Numbered from the stretch's first letter, positions 33,668-43,312 are shown. The stretch is 64,000 nucleotides of DNA from CAVSUR01 sp963846005 (GCA_963846005.1 CAWJUH010000004.1:324265-388264); one strand, 5' to 3'. Notes: generated by a model from the letters alone, not told the origin. A program made the numbers and translations.

Positions 33668-34798
33668 TTACGCCAGGGCGGTTAGGGCGGAGACTGGGCC
33701 GGCGTTGGCGACACTCTTGATGCCGAGCCATAGCGGGGCGCCCGCAGGGGACAGGTGGCTGTAGATCGACCGGGCCACAGCCATAGTTGCGGCGGGTTCT
33801 GAATCCCACCGGCTGGCCACGGCCAAGCTGGTGAGCGCCGGGCCGTAACGCCGGTTGCGGCGAGCCCAGGCGGCGACATGCAGCGGCCCGGGGAGCAGGT
33901 CGCGTTTGTCGTTGTTGCACCGCCGGTCGGCCATCACCAGGTTCTCAACGGCATCGATTCCGCAGCGGATCCGCGGGATGAAATGGTCGGCCTCGGGGGC
34001 GGCGCCGAGGCCGCGGCCGCAGTAGAAGCACCGGCCGTCCTGCAACGCGGCGAGGCCGTCCCGCAGCGGCTTAGGCGGGATCACCCGCCCGGATCCGAAC
34101 AGGTGACGGTGCAAGTCCAGTTCGACGGCCGCCACCTGGTTGAGTTCCGCGACCATCCTGGTCCAGTGCAGCTCGACCAAGGGCCGGATCAGCGGCCCGA
34201 GCCGCAGGAGCTCATCACCGGCTCCCGGAAGCAGTCGGACGGCCGGCCCCCGGGCGCCATGACGGCGCAACCGTGCCACCGAGAACGACTCCCGCGGCCC
34301 CCACCCGAGGTCATAAAGGAACGGGAAGACGGCGTCGGCGGACCCGACCGCCTGTAACCGGGGCAGCGGCTGCTCGGCGACGGTGACCTCAACCTGATCC
34401 AGCATCGCCTCATACGCGCCGGGCAGCAGACGACGAGCCAGGTGCCAGGAGGCGACCCCGGCGGCAACGGCGGCATGACGGAACCCGCTGACCGCCGTGA
34501 TGATCGCCGCCCGGGGCAAGGTGATCTGCCGCAACTCCACTGCCGTGCTGGTACCAGGCACGGCATATGGCATGACCTGCGGCCAGTACAAGACCGCGAC
34601 CTGCTCGGCGATGTCGCGGGTATACAACTCGTCGGGCGCCCGCCCGGCGGCATTGCTGTGCCGGGCGCACAAATCCAGCAGGGCAATCAGTAATGCCAGC
34701 TTGTAGGTGGCGGTGCGACGGCCGGAGTCAATAACCTCTAGCAGCCGCTCGGCGAACCCAGCGCTAGCACCGGGCTGGACCGGCGGCGTCGACGTCAC
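33668..34798 (-). CDS. HNH endonuclease-domain protein
   Basis: A 376-residue protein. The first about 240 residues are helical and not recognised (ATYKLALLIALLDLCARHSN, then DIAEQVAVLYWPQVMPY). The C-terminal part has an HNH nuclease: CFYCGRGL, EADHFIPR, then AVENLVMADRRCNNDKRD, giving the Cys pair, the DH and the downstream N residues. A helical N-terminus plus a C-terminal HNH occurs in restriction and anti-phage proteins. It is divergent from the MazG-like gene. Defence role is inferred from architecture and neighbours, not proven. Confidence 0.85.
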   Translation of the reverse strand: MTSTPPVQPGASAGFAERLLEVIDSGRRTATYKLALLIALLDLCARHSNAAGRAPDELYTRDIAEQVAVLYWPQVMPYAVPGTSTAVELRQITLPRAAIITAVSGFRHAAVAAGVASWHLARRLLPGAYEAMLDQVEVTVAEQPLPRLQAVGSADAVFPFLYDLGWGPRESFSVARLRRHGARGPAVRLLPGAGDELLRLGPLIRPLVELHWTRMVAELNQVAAVELDLHRHLFGSGRVIPPKPLRDGLAALQDGRCFYCGRGLGAAPEADHFIPRIRCGIDAVENLVMADRRCNNDKRDLLPGPLHVAAWARRNRRYGPALTSLAVASRWDSEPAATMAVARSIYSHLSPAGAPLWLGIKSVANAGPVSALTALA

Positions 34799-34902
34799 AG
34801 GTGAATCATGACGCGATCACTGCGCCACCGCCCACCGCCGCGCTGACGCCTTCCTAGCCGCAGCGGGTCGCAGGATGGCCACAGCGGGCTAGGTTCCTGG
34901 CC

Positions 34903-35223
34903 ATGCCCGCCATTTATCGCAAACTGGTACGTGACCGGATCCCCGAGATCATTCAGGCCGATGGCCGTCGGCCGGTGACTCGAGTCCTGGATAAGGCCAG
35001 CTACCACCAGGCACTGCTGGCCAAGCTCACCGAAGAGGCCCAAGAGGCGGCCCGCGCCACCGCCGACGACCTTCCCGGTGAACTGGCCGACGTGCTGGAG
35101 GTACTCCGCGCCCTGACTGGCACAACAGGCATGACCTGGCCGCAGCTCATCGCGACAGCCAACGACAAGCGCAGCCGACGCGGCGGCTTCACAAAGAGAA
35201 TCTTTCTCGAATCAGTGGAATGA
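34903..35223 (+). CDS. MazG-like nucleotide pyrophosphohydrolase
   Basis: A 106-residue all-alpha NTP-PPase (phosphoribosyl-ATP pyrophosphohydrolase-like). It begins YRKLVRDRIPEIIQADG, carries the metal-binding signature LTEEAQEAARATADDL with ELADVLEVLRALTG (ExxxE...ExxD), and ends KRSRRGGFTKRIFLESVE. It likely hydrolyses non-canonical or signalling nucleotides. Its size fits the stand-alone short group. Placed between an HNH protein and a HEPN protein, a role in nucleotide-based defence or housekeeping is possible. Confidence 0.88.
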   Translation: MPAIYRKLVRDRIPEIIQADGRRPVTRVLDKASYHQALLAKLTEEAQEAARATADDLPGELADVLEVLRALTGTTGMTWPQLIATANDKRSRRGGFTKRIFLESVE

Positions 35224-35613
35224 GACAGCTCGGGAGCCGAGGCAACTTGTTGCGTGCGGAACGCCTGAGCGCCGCCCCAGGGGACCAGCGGCCAATCCCC
35301 ATCGACAGCGCGCCTACCCGCCGTTCGGCGCGGCGAACGACTGCTCGGCGATCACCAGTCAGGGCGCGCAGAAGCATTCGCTCTTCGCGCGCTGGAGTCG
35401 CCCTGATCTGCCGAGAAGAGGACGTCTGGCAGGTCGAGACATCCGGACACGGCTCGCGGATACGCTTCTGCCTGGCGCAGGCCTTGCCGGTGTGCTGCTC
35501 GTGGCCCGCCAGGCCTCGTGCGACGCCTTGCTCGGACCTCGCCATCTGCTCCTCTCTACCCGGGTTCCGTGCCAGAAATGCACCCAGAAGTTAGAATTGG
35601 ATACAGGCTGTGA
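35224..35613. other. 390-bp stretch without a supported gene
   Basis: Open frames exist on both strands but are Arg/Ser-rich with no recognisable domain and no Shine-Dalgarno. It probably holds the promoter of the HEPN-motif gene at 35614. Confidence 0.4.
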
Positions 35614-37353
35614 GTGACTGAGAAGGGAGTGAGTGTCTTCAATACCTCCGATTCTGTTAACCGGGACAAGCGGATTGTGGCTTTGTACGCGGGTGGCGCT
35701 TCCATGCAAGAGCTGGCCACCAAGTATGGACTCTCGCGGCAACGCGTCCACCAGATCATCCGGCGCCTTGGCGGAGCGGAAGCGGAAGCTGCACGAGCCG
35801 TGCGTCGCGGGTTGCGCGACGAACAGCAGAGTGCAAGAGTACAAGCCTTCCTAGACCAGTATCAGGACGTAATAGTCGAGCTTGCTACATCGGGCTGCGC
35901 TCGGGCGGAGATCGAGGGCAGGTTTAGTCTACTTGTGTCCGACAGCCCAGCGTCGGTCGTCCGGGATAGTCTGACAAAAGCCGACGTGATCTTCGATGTT
36001 AATATTCAGGAATATGCATTCCCAACGGTCGCAATCGAATCTGCGGTCTGGTACGTGCTCGCACGCAGCCTTAACCTCAAGGCAGACCTAATTAGCGCAC
36101 TGCGTAGGATCGATCTGGCGGAGGCGCAAGAGGTGGCTGCCGTTCTTGATCAGCAGGGGCTGTCTGCGGGAACCAGGGCCGAGATTCTGATGCTGGTAGC
36201 GGCCGCGCGTGCTTACATCATTGATAATCCCGCAGTGACCATAACCAAGCAGCGGTACGACGAGGTACGGCGGGATATCCTTCGTGCTCTCGGTCTCGTT
36301 TCCGCTCAGGGCGTAATGCCGTGGCCGCCTACCAGTCAAACTGTAATGAAACGCCTCGGCAGTGGATACTGGGCGGAAGCCCTCCGTTACCTCGGTCTTA
36401 CACCCAGTAGCCGTGGCCGAGAACGAGGCCTCCTCAGGTTTAGTGAAGACGATTACGCTAAGGCCGTTGTCGACTTCCTGGCACAGGCAGCAGTAACAGG
36501 ACAGGCAACGACATTCGAGACTTTCAGAGACTGGATCGATAGTGAAGAGCGAGCTGGGCGTCGTCGGCCCTCCCCTCCCTCGATCCGTCTGCGCTATGTG
36601 ACCTGGAATAACGCGAAGAGAATGGTACTAGCCTCTGGCACAAGGACTGCCCTAAGTCGAAGTGGTATTGCCGTCTCTTCCTCGATCGGTGCGCTCGCGC
36701 TGCACAAGGCACAGGATGAGCTTCGTCGCTTCTTGTTTAAAATTGAACAATCCGCCTCATCTGAGATCTCAGCGATTACAGAGCAATTTATTAGAAGCTA
36801 TTCACAGGAATTCGAGTATTCGCGGCGTGAATGGCTCCGCAATGCTATTGCTCTCGATCCGAATGCTGCTTTGCGTCGACGAGAACAAGGGGGGCTCCCA
36901 CGCCCGCAAAGGGAAGCGCTTGATCAGAATCCGCCGAACCTGGCCGCAGCGCTCAGTGACATGTATTTGGACAGGATGCTCTCTGGGCAGGACGGAGGCC
37001 CGCGCAACACGGATTCGTGGCTACCTTCCGAAGCCCAAGCCGAACTAGATGCTATTCCCGATGACGTCGTTGCACGTATCAAGGTTCTGCGTGAAAGTCG
37101 CAATTATCTGACCCACAGTTCTGTGGAAGCCAGGAATAGGCTGCAGAAAGCGCTTAAAATGCTCGCCACCGAGGATGAGCGATTCGAGCTTCGCCGACGT
37201 ATCTCACGCAGAGTGCTGCTCGACTGGGTGACTTCCGAACAGGCTCAGCGACTACGTGCAATCGCCGAGGCCGTTCCCGTCACCTGGCGCGCCATGATCG
37301 TCGTCGAGTCCGTTCTGCAAGGTCTTGCCGACGCGCAACTCAATTCTGACTGA
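35614..37353 (+). CDS. HTH and repeat DNA-binding protein with C-terminal HEPN motif
   Basis: A 579-residue protein of unfamiliar architecture. Residues 15-52 are a sigma-4/resolvase-like HTH (IVALYAGGASMQELATKYGL, SRQRVHQIIRRLG). Residues about 225-350 hold repeats like those beside homing endonucleases (TVMKRLGSGYWAEALRYLGL; PSPPSIRLRYVTWNNAKRM). Helices around 490-530 contain R496-N-x3-H501 in RESRNYLTHSS, the HEPN RNase signature RNxxxH and close to the Apea-like form. GC content is visibly lower than in the flanks, suggesting transfer. The start is GTG at 35614; GTG at 35629 is possible. Proposed role: DNA-sensing toxin or anti-phage effector, inferred. Confidence 0.8.
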   Translation: MTEKGVSVFNTSDSVNRDKRIVALYAGGASMQELATKYGLSRQRVHQIIRRLGGAEAEAARAVRRGLRDEQQSARVQAFLDQYQDVIVELATSGCARAEIEGRFSLLVSDSPASVVRDSLTKADVIFDVNIQEYAFPTVAIESAVWYVLARSLNLKADLISALRRIDLAEAQEVAAVLDQQGLSAGTRAEILMLVAAARAYIIDNPAVTITKQRYDEVRRDILRALGLVSAQGVMPWPPTSQTVMKRLGSGYWAEALRYLGLTPSSRGRERGLLRFSEDDYAKAVVDFLAQAAVTGQATTFETFRDWIDSEERAGRRRPSPPSIRLRYVTWNNAKRMVLASGTRTALSRSGIAVSSSIGALALHKAQDELRRFLFKIEQSASSEISAITEQFIRSYSQEFEYSRREWLRNAIALDPNAALRRREQGGLPRPQREALDQNPPNLAAALSDMYLDRMLSGQDGGPRNTDSWLPSEAQAELDAIPDDVVARIKVLRESRNYLTHSSVEARNRLQKALKMLATEDERFELRRRISRRVLLDWVTSEQAQRLRAIAEAVPVTWRAMIVVESVLQGLADAQLNSD

Positions 37354-37591
37354 GGCTGCACATGACGCAATCCGTCAGGTCGAAGCACCAGGCAAGTCGG
37401 CCTCCGCTGACTTGCCGCACGAGGGACCAGAAACCGCAATGCGGACAGCATGATACTCATCCGCTTCTGCCGCATACAGGGCGGCTGCTGAGGCTGGTCT
37501 CCGGCAGGCTGCGCAGACTACCGCCCGCGTTTATGCCGTCTGGAGGGCGCATCGATAGAGCAGTTGGCGTAATCATCCGCTGCCCAGACGC

Positions 37592-37921
37592 TCAGACGCA
37601 GTTGTCGCAGATCCCGGTCAAGGGCATCGCCTGGTTGCAGGTCGGACAGATTCCGCCGGTTCGGCCGTCCCCATCGTCACGGGGACTGTCACCGCTACCC
37701 GGTCCGCGACGAGTCTCAATGCAGCTCTTGCAGGCGCGCAGGGTCCGCATCTGCTCGTCGGTGGCTAGCTGAGGCGTGCCCAGTACGGTGCCGTCTCCCC
37801 ATTCGAAGTGACCGCAATCAGGGTCATGTCGCAGCCTAGGCTTGGCACCAGTAGGCGTGCCGTCAAGGTGGACCGGATAGACCACGTATCTGATGCCTGG
37901 ATGGTCCGCTTCGCTCGCCAT
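37592..37921 (-). CDS. Small protein with two zinc-binding Cys clusters
   Basis: A 109-residue protein. The N-terminal part has CGHFEWGDGTV and RACKSCIETRRG. The C-terminal 30 residues form a compact ribbon, ICPTCNQAMPLTGICDNCV, two CxxC pairs 8 residues apart. The shape fits a small zinc-ribbon adaptor. It lies 238 bp after the HEPN-motif gene on the opposite strand. Function unknown. Confidence 0.6.
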   Translation of the reverse strand: MASEADHPGIRYVVYPVHLDGTPTGAKPRLRHDPDCGHFEWGDGTVLGTPQLATDEQMRTLRACKSCIETRRGPGSGDSPRDDGDGRTGGICPTCNQAMPLTGICDNCV

Positions 37922-38166
37922 ACGAACACCGTAAGGACCAGTGGGCGCCGACGGCGCAAGCCCAGCAGTATTAGCCTGCTGAACATCCGGGTCTGCCGCG
38001 AGTAGTGCCAGGGCCGTGAGCCTCTGCTTCAGAGCAAGAGACTACGGTCCGGCTGCTGAACTAACGTTGCGTGAACGAGTGGGAGCCTCGGCTGGCACGC
38101 GCTGCCGCCGCTCTGCTCGGCACCGTGGGTGCGCCGACAGCGAAGAGGGCAGGCATCCATACGCCG

Positions 38167-38412
38167 TCAGGGCATAAGCGGGGTGGCCGCTGTCTCGCGC
38201 CATGCTTGGGCGTCGGCATGGTCGAGATGCGCGCTCAGCCCGAGCGTGGCGGCCAGGGCGAGGGTCGCGTGTATGTGGGCGGCGGCGAGCACCGCGGCCC
38301 TGTGGTCTCGTTCGGCTTGCGATGCCTGCCGGGCGCCTTCGAAGGAGCCGACGAGTTCGGCGGCTTGGCGCTGCAGCCGCTCGGCCTCGCGGTAATGCTC
38401 TGGCCCGGTCAT
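38167..38412 (-). CDS. Conserved small helical protein (TGPEHYREAERL type)
   Basis: An 81-residue protein starting TGPEHYREAERLQRQAAELV and continuing ERDHRAAVLAAAHIHATLAL. This family of small helical proteins is common on actinobacterial integrative elements and plasmids. The start at 38412 is chosen because the conserved sequence begins there. Function unknown. Confidence 0.75.
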   Translation of the reverse strand: MTGPEHYREAERLQRQAAELVGSFEGARQASQAERDHRAAVLAAAHIHATLALAATLGLSAHLDHADAQAWRETAATPLMP

Positions 38413-38539
38413 CGCAGAACCCGGTAGTGCCGATGAGGTGAGAAGTCGCACTCTGCCTGCGCCGTGTCAGCGCGGCAGGTGGGCTGGACTATGACCGAAA
38501 TCTCCGTGGGTGTCATCAGCACAGTGTCGCCTGCGGTTC

Positions 38540-39623
38540 TCTTACCGGGGACCTGACTTGTGACAGGTTTGGCTGGCCGGTACAGCCGCGGCTTGCTGAC
38601 CTGCGGTTTCATAGTTCGCATGGAGTGATTCTGTGCACTAACCGGGGCCGTAAGGTGGCTGGGTGGCGTGTGCAGGAGCGGCCAGGACAGCGTCCGGGGC
38701 AACCGCGTAGCCGGCTCGAAAGGATCTGCCGAATGCTCAGCGATTACCTCGCGATCGAGGTCAACGGCCACGCAGCCGACGAGGCGGCCGTGTCCCTCCT
38801 GGAACACGACGGGTGGGGTCATTTCACCGCGATGCAGGTGCGCGGGGGCCGGACGCGCGGTCTGGACTTGCACCTGTCGCGACTGGAGGCGGCGCACCGT
38901 GACGTGTACGGGCGGGCACTTGACGGTGCGGGAGTCCGGGCCGGCATCCGGCATGCTCTGGGCGGCCAGCTAGACGCCAGCGTTCGCGTCTACGGCTACT
39001 GGGCCGGTCAGATCGTCACTGTTCGCGAGCCGCAGGACATGCCGCGCCGCCCGCAGTCGATGACTGCCCTGCATTTCCAGCGGCCCCTCGCCCGGCTCAA
39101 GCACGTCGGCAGCTGGGCCAGGGCCGGTTCCGCGAGATCGCGCTGGCTGCGGGCTTTGACGAGGGACTGCTGGTGGACGAGGCGGGCATAATCTCGGAGG
39201 GCACCATCACCAACGTGGGGTTCTGGCGGGACGGCACGGTGATCTGGCCCGACGCGCCGAAGCTGCAGGGCACCACGATGCTTGTGCTGCGGCGCCAGCT
39301 CACGGCCGCCGGCATTCCGCAAGCCGAAGGGTCCGTCCGCGTGCAAGACCTGGCCAGCTACGACGGGATGATCTTGTGCAACGCGCGTGGCTGGGCGCCG
39401 GTCAGCCGCGTCGGCAAGCTGACGATCTCCCAGGACCAGGAGTTCACCGGCGTCATTGCGGCCGCAATCGACAGATGTCCATGGGATGAAATCTAGCCGC
39501 CCGGCAGGAACGACAGCGAGCTCTCCAGAACTCCTGCACGAGGTTCTGGCGAGACTCTCGACCGCATCCGCGGCGCCGAGATCGTGCGCACTAACGTGTC
39601 ACAAGTCAGGTCTTACCGGGGAC
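38540..39623. mobile_element. Candidate mobile cassette with direct and inverted terminal repeats
   Basis: A 13-bp direct repeat TCTTACCGGGGAC stands at 38540-38552 and 39611-39623. Just inside, GACCTGACTTGTGAC (38550-38564) is the exact inverse of GTCACAAGTCAGGTC (39598-39612). The order direct repeat - inverted repeat - cargo - inverted repeat - direct repeat is that of a transposed or site-specifically inserted segment. The only cargo is the aminotransferase gene; no transposase or recombinase is inside. Confidence 0.5.
38733..39496 (+). pseudogene. Class IV aminotransferase, one frameshift
   Basis: PLP fold-IV aminotransferase-like protein of about 253 residues. The first frame gives LSDYLAIEVNGHAADEAAVS, RGGRTRGLDLHLSRLEAAHR and the probable cofactor lysine in RPLARLKHVGSW. 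The second frame continues FREIALAAGFDEGLLVDEAG and GIISEGTITNVGFWRDGTVI, ending AIDRCPWDEI. The frames switch near 39115, in ctgggccagggccgg. An AAAGGA lies about 10 nt before the ATG. It is the sole cargo of the repeat-bounded segment. Confidence 0.75.
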
Positions 39624-40347
39624 TGTCCCATGCGGTCGGGAAGTCCGACCAGGAGCGGCTTGTCCTGCAACGGGACCGAGGCCTGGCCGAACCTCCAGCT
39701 GGCCAGTCAGCGTCAGCAACTCCAGCTGCGCGTGACGCTGAGCGCGCTCATAGCTGGCAGCGAAGTGCGGAATCTGGGACCGCCTTGTACTTGATCAGCA
39801 GCGCCGTGGGGGAACAAGCCACCTCGGGGACCCGTTCACTGGTCTCGGCAACGGTTAGCTTGCACAGTACGACGACAAATTGGCGAGCGCACGTAGCCGC
39901 CGATCTGCGCGGCTCATGGACGCTCCAGGTGATGACCAGTCCAGGCACGCAGATCCGGGCGTCCCGCGTGCGAGTGCCACACTGATCGTGCTCCAGGGCG
40001 AACGCAGTCGACCCATAGTCCGGATGTTCCGTTGCGCTGCCACCAATTGCGTGCGAAGTCTACCTTCGAGGCGCGAATGATCCGTCTCCGCCGATCCAGT
40101 CCGCTAATGTCCAAGACCCTGGCTCAGCCCGTCCGAACTGGCTCAGGACCTTGTGGCCAGAATCGAGCGGGGCAAGACGTATGCCTGTTCGCGGTAAAGC
40201 CGGTTCAGATCCATGATAAGCCCGGGCTGCGACCGACCCCACGGCATTGGTGGCTCCGGATTTTCTCCGTCCGGAGCTTGGTTCATATTCGGTGGCGGCT
40301 GCAAACGGCATGCTTCGGCGACAGGTGCAACCGGGAATTGCTGCGTC
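39624..40347. other. 724-bp stretch without a supported gene
   Basis: Several open frames run through it but none shows a domain, consistent coding composition or a Shine-Dalgarno. It may hold remnants. I see no repeats or RNA structure. Confidence 0.4.
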
Positions 40348-41238
40348 TTATGGGAGTTGCAAGGTACCACAGGCCTCTGGCTCAGCCGGCCTCGGCAGGT
40401 CCGAGCTTGGTGAGTCCTTGGGGTACATGAGGCCGAGGTCGGGCTGCAGTCCATCTAGCAAAGCAGGAATCATGGTGAAAACGGCGCCCGCTAGGACGCC
40501 CTCGCCGTTGGACAATCTTGCTTCAGCCCCGTCGATCCGCGCACGCACGAGAGTCCCCTCCACGACTGCGTTGAAGAGTAGCGCGATATCAAACCAGGTG
40601 ATACCCGGCTTGAGTCGGAGTCCGTATGCGTCGCAGACCTGTTGGTACATATCGGCCCAGGCAGGCAATAGCAGTTCGTATTGGGCCTTAATGTATTGTC
40701 GGACCTTCGGATGTCTGGGCATTGCAGCTTGAACGATCGTCTGCAGACTGGTAATAGGATCGTTAAGTGTCGAATCGACCTCTAAAGCTGCCAGCTGCTG
40801 AATCGTGTCTTTTAGGCTTGCGCTTGCGAGCAGGCCACGGGCCGCGCGTCCTATTGCACCGAGGTGCTCTTGGAAGGCGCCGCTGCGGAACAGATAAGCG
40901 ATGAGGTCCTCGGTATAACGACCCTTTCGTTCCCAGAGGTAACGGAATTTGTCGTCGCTAAGCAATTCGCCTTGGTCGCGGTGATACTTCTTGGCGTGCT
41001 CGAGTATCCGTTCCCTGGACAGCGACTCAAAAAGCCGCGATCGGTCCCCCTGATCGAAATTCGGCCCAGTGTGCAGGAGCAGATCGTCCTGCAGCAGGCT
41101 CAGGCCCGATTCCAGGAGCATGCGCGCCTCGCTGGAGTTAGCCAGCTTGGCCCGCGTCTTTGCCAGCCTGCCACGCCCGATCTCGCTGAGTACTAAGGAC
41201 AGGTCTTCCCGGCTCAGGCGCCGCTTCCGATCCTGCAC
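40348..41238 (-). CDS. Hypothetical helical protein, possibly a TetR-like regulator
   Basis: A 296-residue, mainly helical protein. A possible HTH is near the N-terminus (LSREDLSLVLSEIGRGRLAK), and the rest resembles a ligand-binding helical bundle (DTIQQLAALEVDSTLNDPIT; WFDIALLFNAVVEGTLVRAR). The frame is intact and its composition is lower in GC than the core genes. The start is GTG at 41238 with a weak leader. I do not recognise the family with certainty; TetR-like is the best guess from shape. Confidence 0.55.
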   Translation of the reverse strand: MQDRKRRLSREDLSLVLSEIGRGRLAKTRAKLANSSEARMLLESGLSLLQDDLLLHTGPNFDQGDRSRLFESLSRERILEHAKKYHRDQGELLSDDKFRYLWERKGRYTEDLIAYLFRSGAFQEHLGAIGRAARGLLASASLKDTIQQLAALEVDSTLNDPITSLQTIVQAAMPRHPKVRQYIKAQYELLLPAWADMYQQVCDAYGLRLKPGITWFDIALLFNAVVEGTLVRARIDGAEARLSNGEGVLAGAVFTMIPALLDGLQPDLGLMYPKDSPSSDLPRPAEPEACGTLQLP

Positions 41239-41779
41239 CGTGCTTCGACATTGCTAGCGCTCCCCACCGTGGACATGCTGGCTCAGCATAGGGCCCCGAG
41301 CCCTGGGGGCCCAGTGTCATCTCGCCTATTGGACTTGCCCATAATCGGCTCCCCAGGTCGAACGAACCAGCGAATTCTAGCCTCTTCCTGCGGCGACTCG
41401 AATTGACATGGCCTGACGGACTGGTTACAGTGGACAACCGCGTGGTCCAGGTTCAAGTACTGAGCCCTTCTTGATGGGGTCGCAGATTGGACTGGCTGGG
41501 GCTCGGGAGTTCTCCGATCCCTCACAACACCGGCGGCCGGGAGGAGAAATGGGGACGCGTAACCAGCTAGGCCCCTGGACTCGCGTGCACCTTACGTGGA
41601 TCGGATGGCGCGACGCGAGAGGGCACTCGCAGGCGGATCAGCCGCCTTCCAGGGCTAGAACGTATGAATCCATGGCCAGCGCCCGGCGCAAGCTCATCGC
41701 CGTCAATTCCGCACATGACATTGAACAACCGTCGGCAAGCGCTCGCCCACGTCAGTGCCGATTAAATTTCCTCAGTGAC
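41239..41779. other. 541-bp stretch, mostly non-coding
   Basis: No gene is supported up to 41780. The frame of the next gene is open back to 41471, so a longer N-terminus (ATG at 41672 or 41471) cannot be excluded. Confidence 0.35.
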
Positions 41780-42067
41780 ATGCTGCATGCACTGCCGGAA
41801 CCTCAGCTCTGCACTCAGAAGCCGGAGACAGCGGTGGATGCCACTGCGGTCGCCATCCGTGAAAACTCCCGGCTTATAGAACAGCGGCAGGCATTGACCG
41901 AGCAGCTACATCGCCTGGCGACCGAGGAAGCCAGCCTGCGGGAGACTATCGAGGCTATGAAGCGGTCGGCCGCCGCTGAGCAAGACGCCGAAACCGAAAT
42001 CGGCAAAGCGCAGCGGGACATCTATCTCGCGGCCTTTAACCGGCATGCTGGCCGCCGGAGCAAGTAG
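41780..42067 (+). CDS. Small coiled-coil protein
   Basis: About 95 residues, start uncertain. The body is a coiled coil (IRENSRLIEQRQALTEQLHR and LATEEASLRETIEAMKRSAA). It opens a rightward group that includes another helical protein, a membrane protein and a VWA lipoprotein. No family recognised. Confidence 0.45.
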   Translation: MLHALPEPQLCTQKPETAVDATAVAIRENSRLIEQRQALTEQLHRLATEEASLRETIEAMKRSAAAEQDAETEIGKAQRDIYLAAFNRHAGRRSK

Positions 42068-42206
42068 AACTGCTGAACTTTGAAGGTGCAGACGCCTTGT
42101 CAAGGAGTATCTACGCCATGCGAATAACAATAACCGACGTGCGCCAGACCCAAATACTGCGGAAGCTGCAATCGGTCGCATCAATCAGCGAGCCTCAGAA
42201 CTAGCC

Positions 42207-42509
42207 GTGCGTGACCGGCCACCGGCACTGGACCGTTCGTTCGGCGGAAGCATTCTGCCCGCCCTTCAGGAAATCGCCAATGCGACGCTCGTCGAACTGG
42301 AGGACCTTGGCAAGCAGTATCGGGCCAGCGTGCGTTCGATCCTCACGGCTATCGGCCGCCAGTCAGTAGCCACAGTCACCGCCGAGGCCGAATACTCCGA
42401 CCGGCTCGATGAGGTGGCAGAGGCCGAGGAAACTCAGAAGGCAGCCCGCGAGCGACTGCTGGCCATATACCCCAGCGAGAATTCAGCGGCCGCTCGAAAA
42501 AGTCTCTGA
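42207..42509 (+). CDS. Small helical protein
   Basis: A 100-residue protein, GTG start, predicted long helices (ILPALQEIANATLVELEDLG, then VTAEAEYSDRLDEVAEAEET). The frame is open upstream to about 42080 (KEYLRHANNNNRRAPDPNTA), so the true N-terminus may be longer. Its position in the coiled-coil/membrane/VWA group suggests a shared role, unknown. Confidence 0.5.
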   Translation: MRDRPPALDRSFGGSILPALQEIANATLVELEDLGKQYRASVRSILTAIGRQSVATVTAEAEYSDRLDEVAEAEETQKAARERLLAIYPSENSAAARKSL

Positions 42510-42603
42510 CGGTCGCGGTCTTCCTATTTGCCGGAGGCCTCGCCGAAGGACTGCTGGCCGCTCCCGTCGGGACCGCCATGGGACTACCGGGAACCAGATC
42601 CTG

Positions 42604-43127
42604 ATGACCCAGGCGGTGCTAGCCATTGTGCTGTCGCTGGGCGCGGTCCTGGGTGGATGGCTAGCGGCGCAGTCCAATTTCGGGTCATGGCAGCGGCGGG
42701 TCGTTGCGGTGGTGGGCGCGTCTGCACTTATTGCCGCGCTGCTGGTCGTGCAGTCAAAGCTAGCTCCCATTCGGGGTGACATCGTTGCCGGGAACGTCAA
42801 TTCAATTCTAAAAAGTGCTGGTCAAGGCCACATCAAAGTAATCACGGTCTCACCGCAGCTCGCCAAGGAACTGTTCCTTGCGCTCGGTCGGCTGATCGTC
42901 AGTCTAGGCGCTATCGAGGGCTACATTCTGCATGATCCCGTGATACCCGGGCGACCAGCGTGGCAACGAGGAAGCTGGAACGAACCTGCACTGCCATTCG
43001 CAAGATGCGTTACACGACGTCTATACAGAACATCACCGACGCGCTCAACACAGCCTCCTTCCATCAGTGCCAGGCATCGTGGGCCGATGAAGCTAGGCAA
43101 ATACAGGCAGCGGGCAGGCTGCCATGA
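42604..43127 (+). pseudogene. Two-helix membrane protein, frameshifted
   Basis: It starts TQAVLAIVLSLGAVLGGWLA (helix 1), then VVAVVGASALIAALLVVQSK (helix 2), then a soluble region. After about 42950 the sequence makes sense only in another frame: ATRKLERTCTAIRKMRYTTS and IQNITDALNTASFHQCQASW, ending at TGA 43125-43127. That stop overlaps the next ATG (ATGA), which supports the corrected frame. Confidence 0.55.
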
Positions 43128-43282
43128 GCCGATATCTCGGTGAGGTCAGCAGCGTGCTCTGACCCGGACACCCGAGCAGCGTTGATCGAGGCACGGCGGC
43201 CAGTTGTTCCTCTGCCGGGCTGGGTCACCAGCTATCCCGCTGACGTCAGTGTCCCAGCACCGTTTGCTAACGGTCACCACTG
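43124..43282 (+). pseudogene. Short ORF coupled to the membrane protein, frameshifted
   Basis: It begins SRYLGEVSSVL, then a stop in that frame. The neighbouring frame continues TRAALIEARRPVVPLPGWVT and SYPADVSVPAPFANGHH to a TGA at 43282. About 52 residues, unknown function. The ATGA overlap with the gene before it is the main support. Confidence 0.4.
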
Positions 43283-43312
43283 ACTCTCCCCCGTTGAAAC
43301 CAGAGGCACTGG

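Noticed and set aside
35189..35594. Overlapping open frames on both strands
   Set aside because: Arg/Ser-rich products, no Shine-Dalgarno, no domain.
38409..38954. A 181-codon minus-strand frame
   Set aside because: It lies over the aminotransferase start and the cassette repeat; product has no recognisable domain.
41440..41470. Possible tRNA-like T-loop (ggttcaagt)
   Set aside because: No acceptor, D or anticodon stem can be paired around it.
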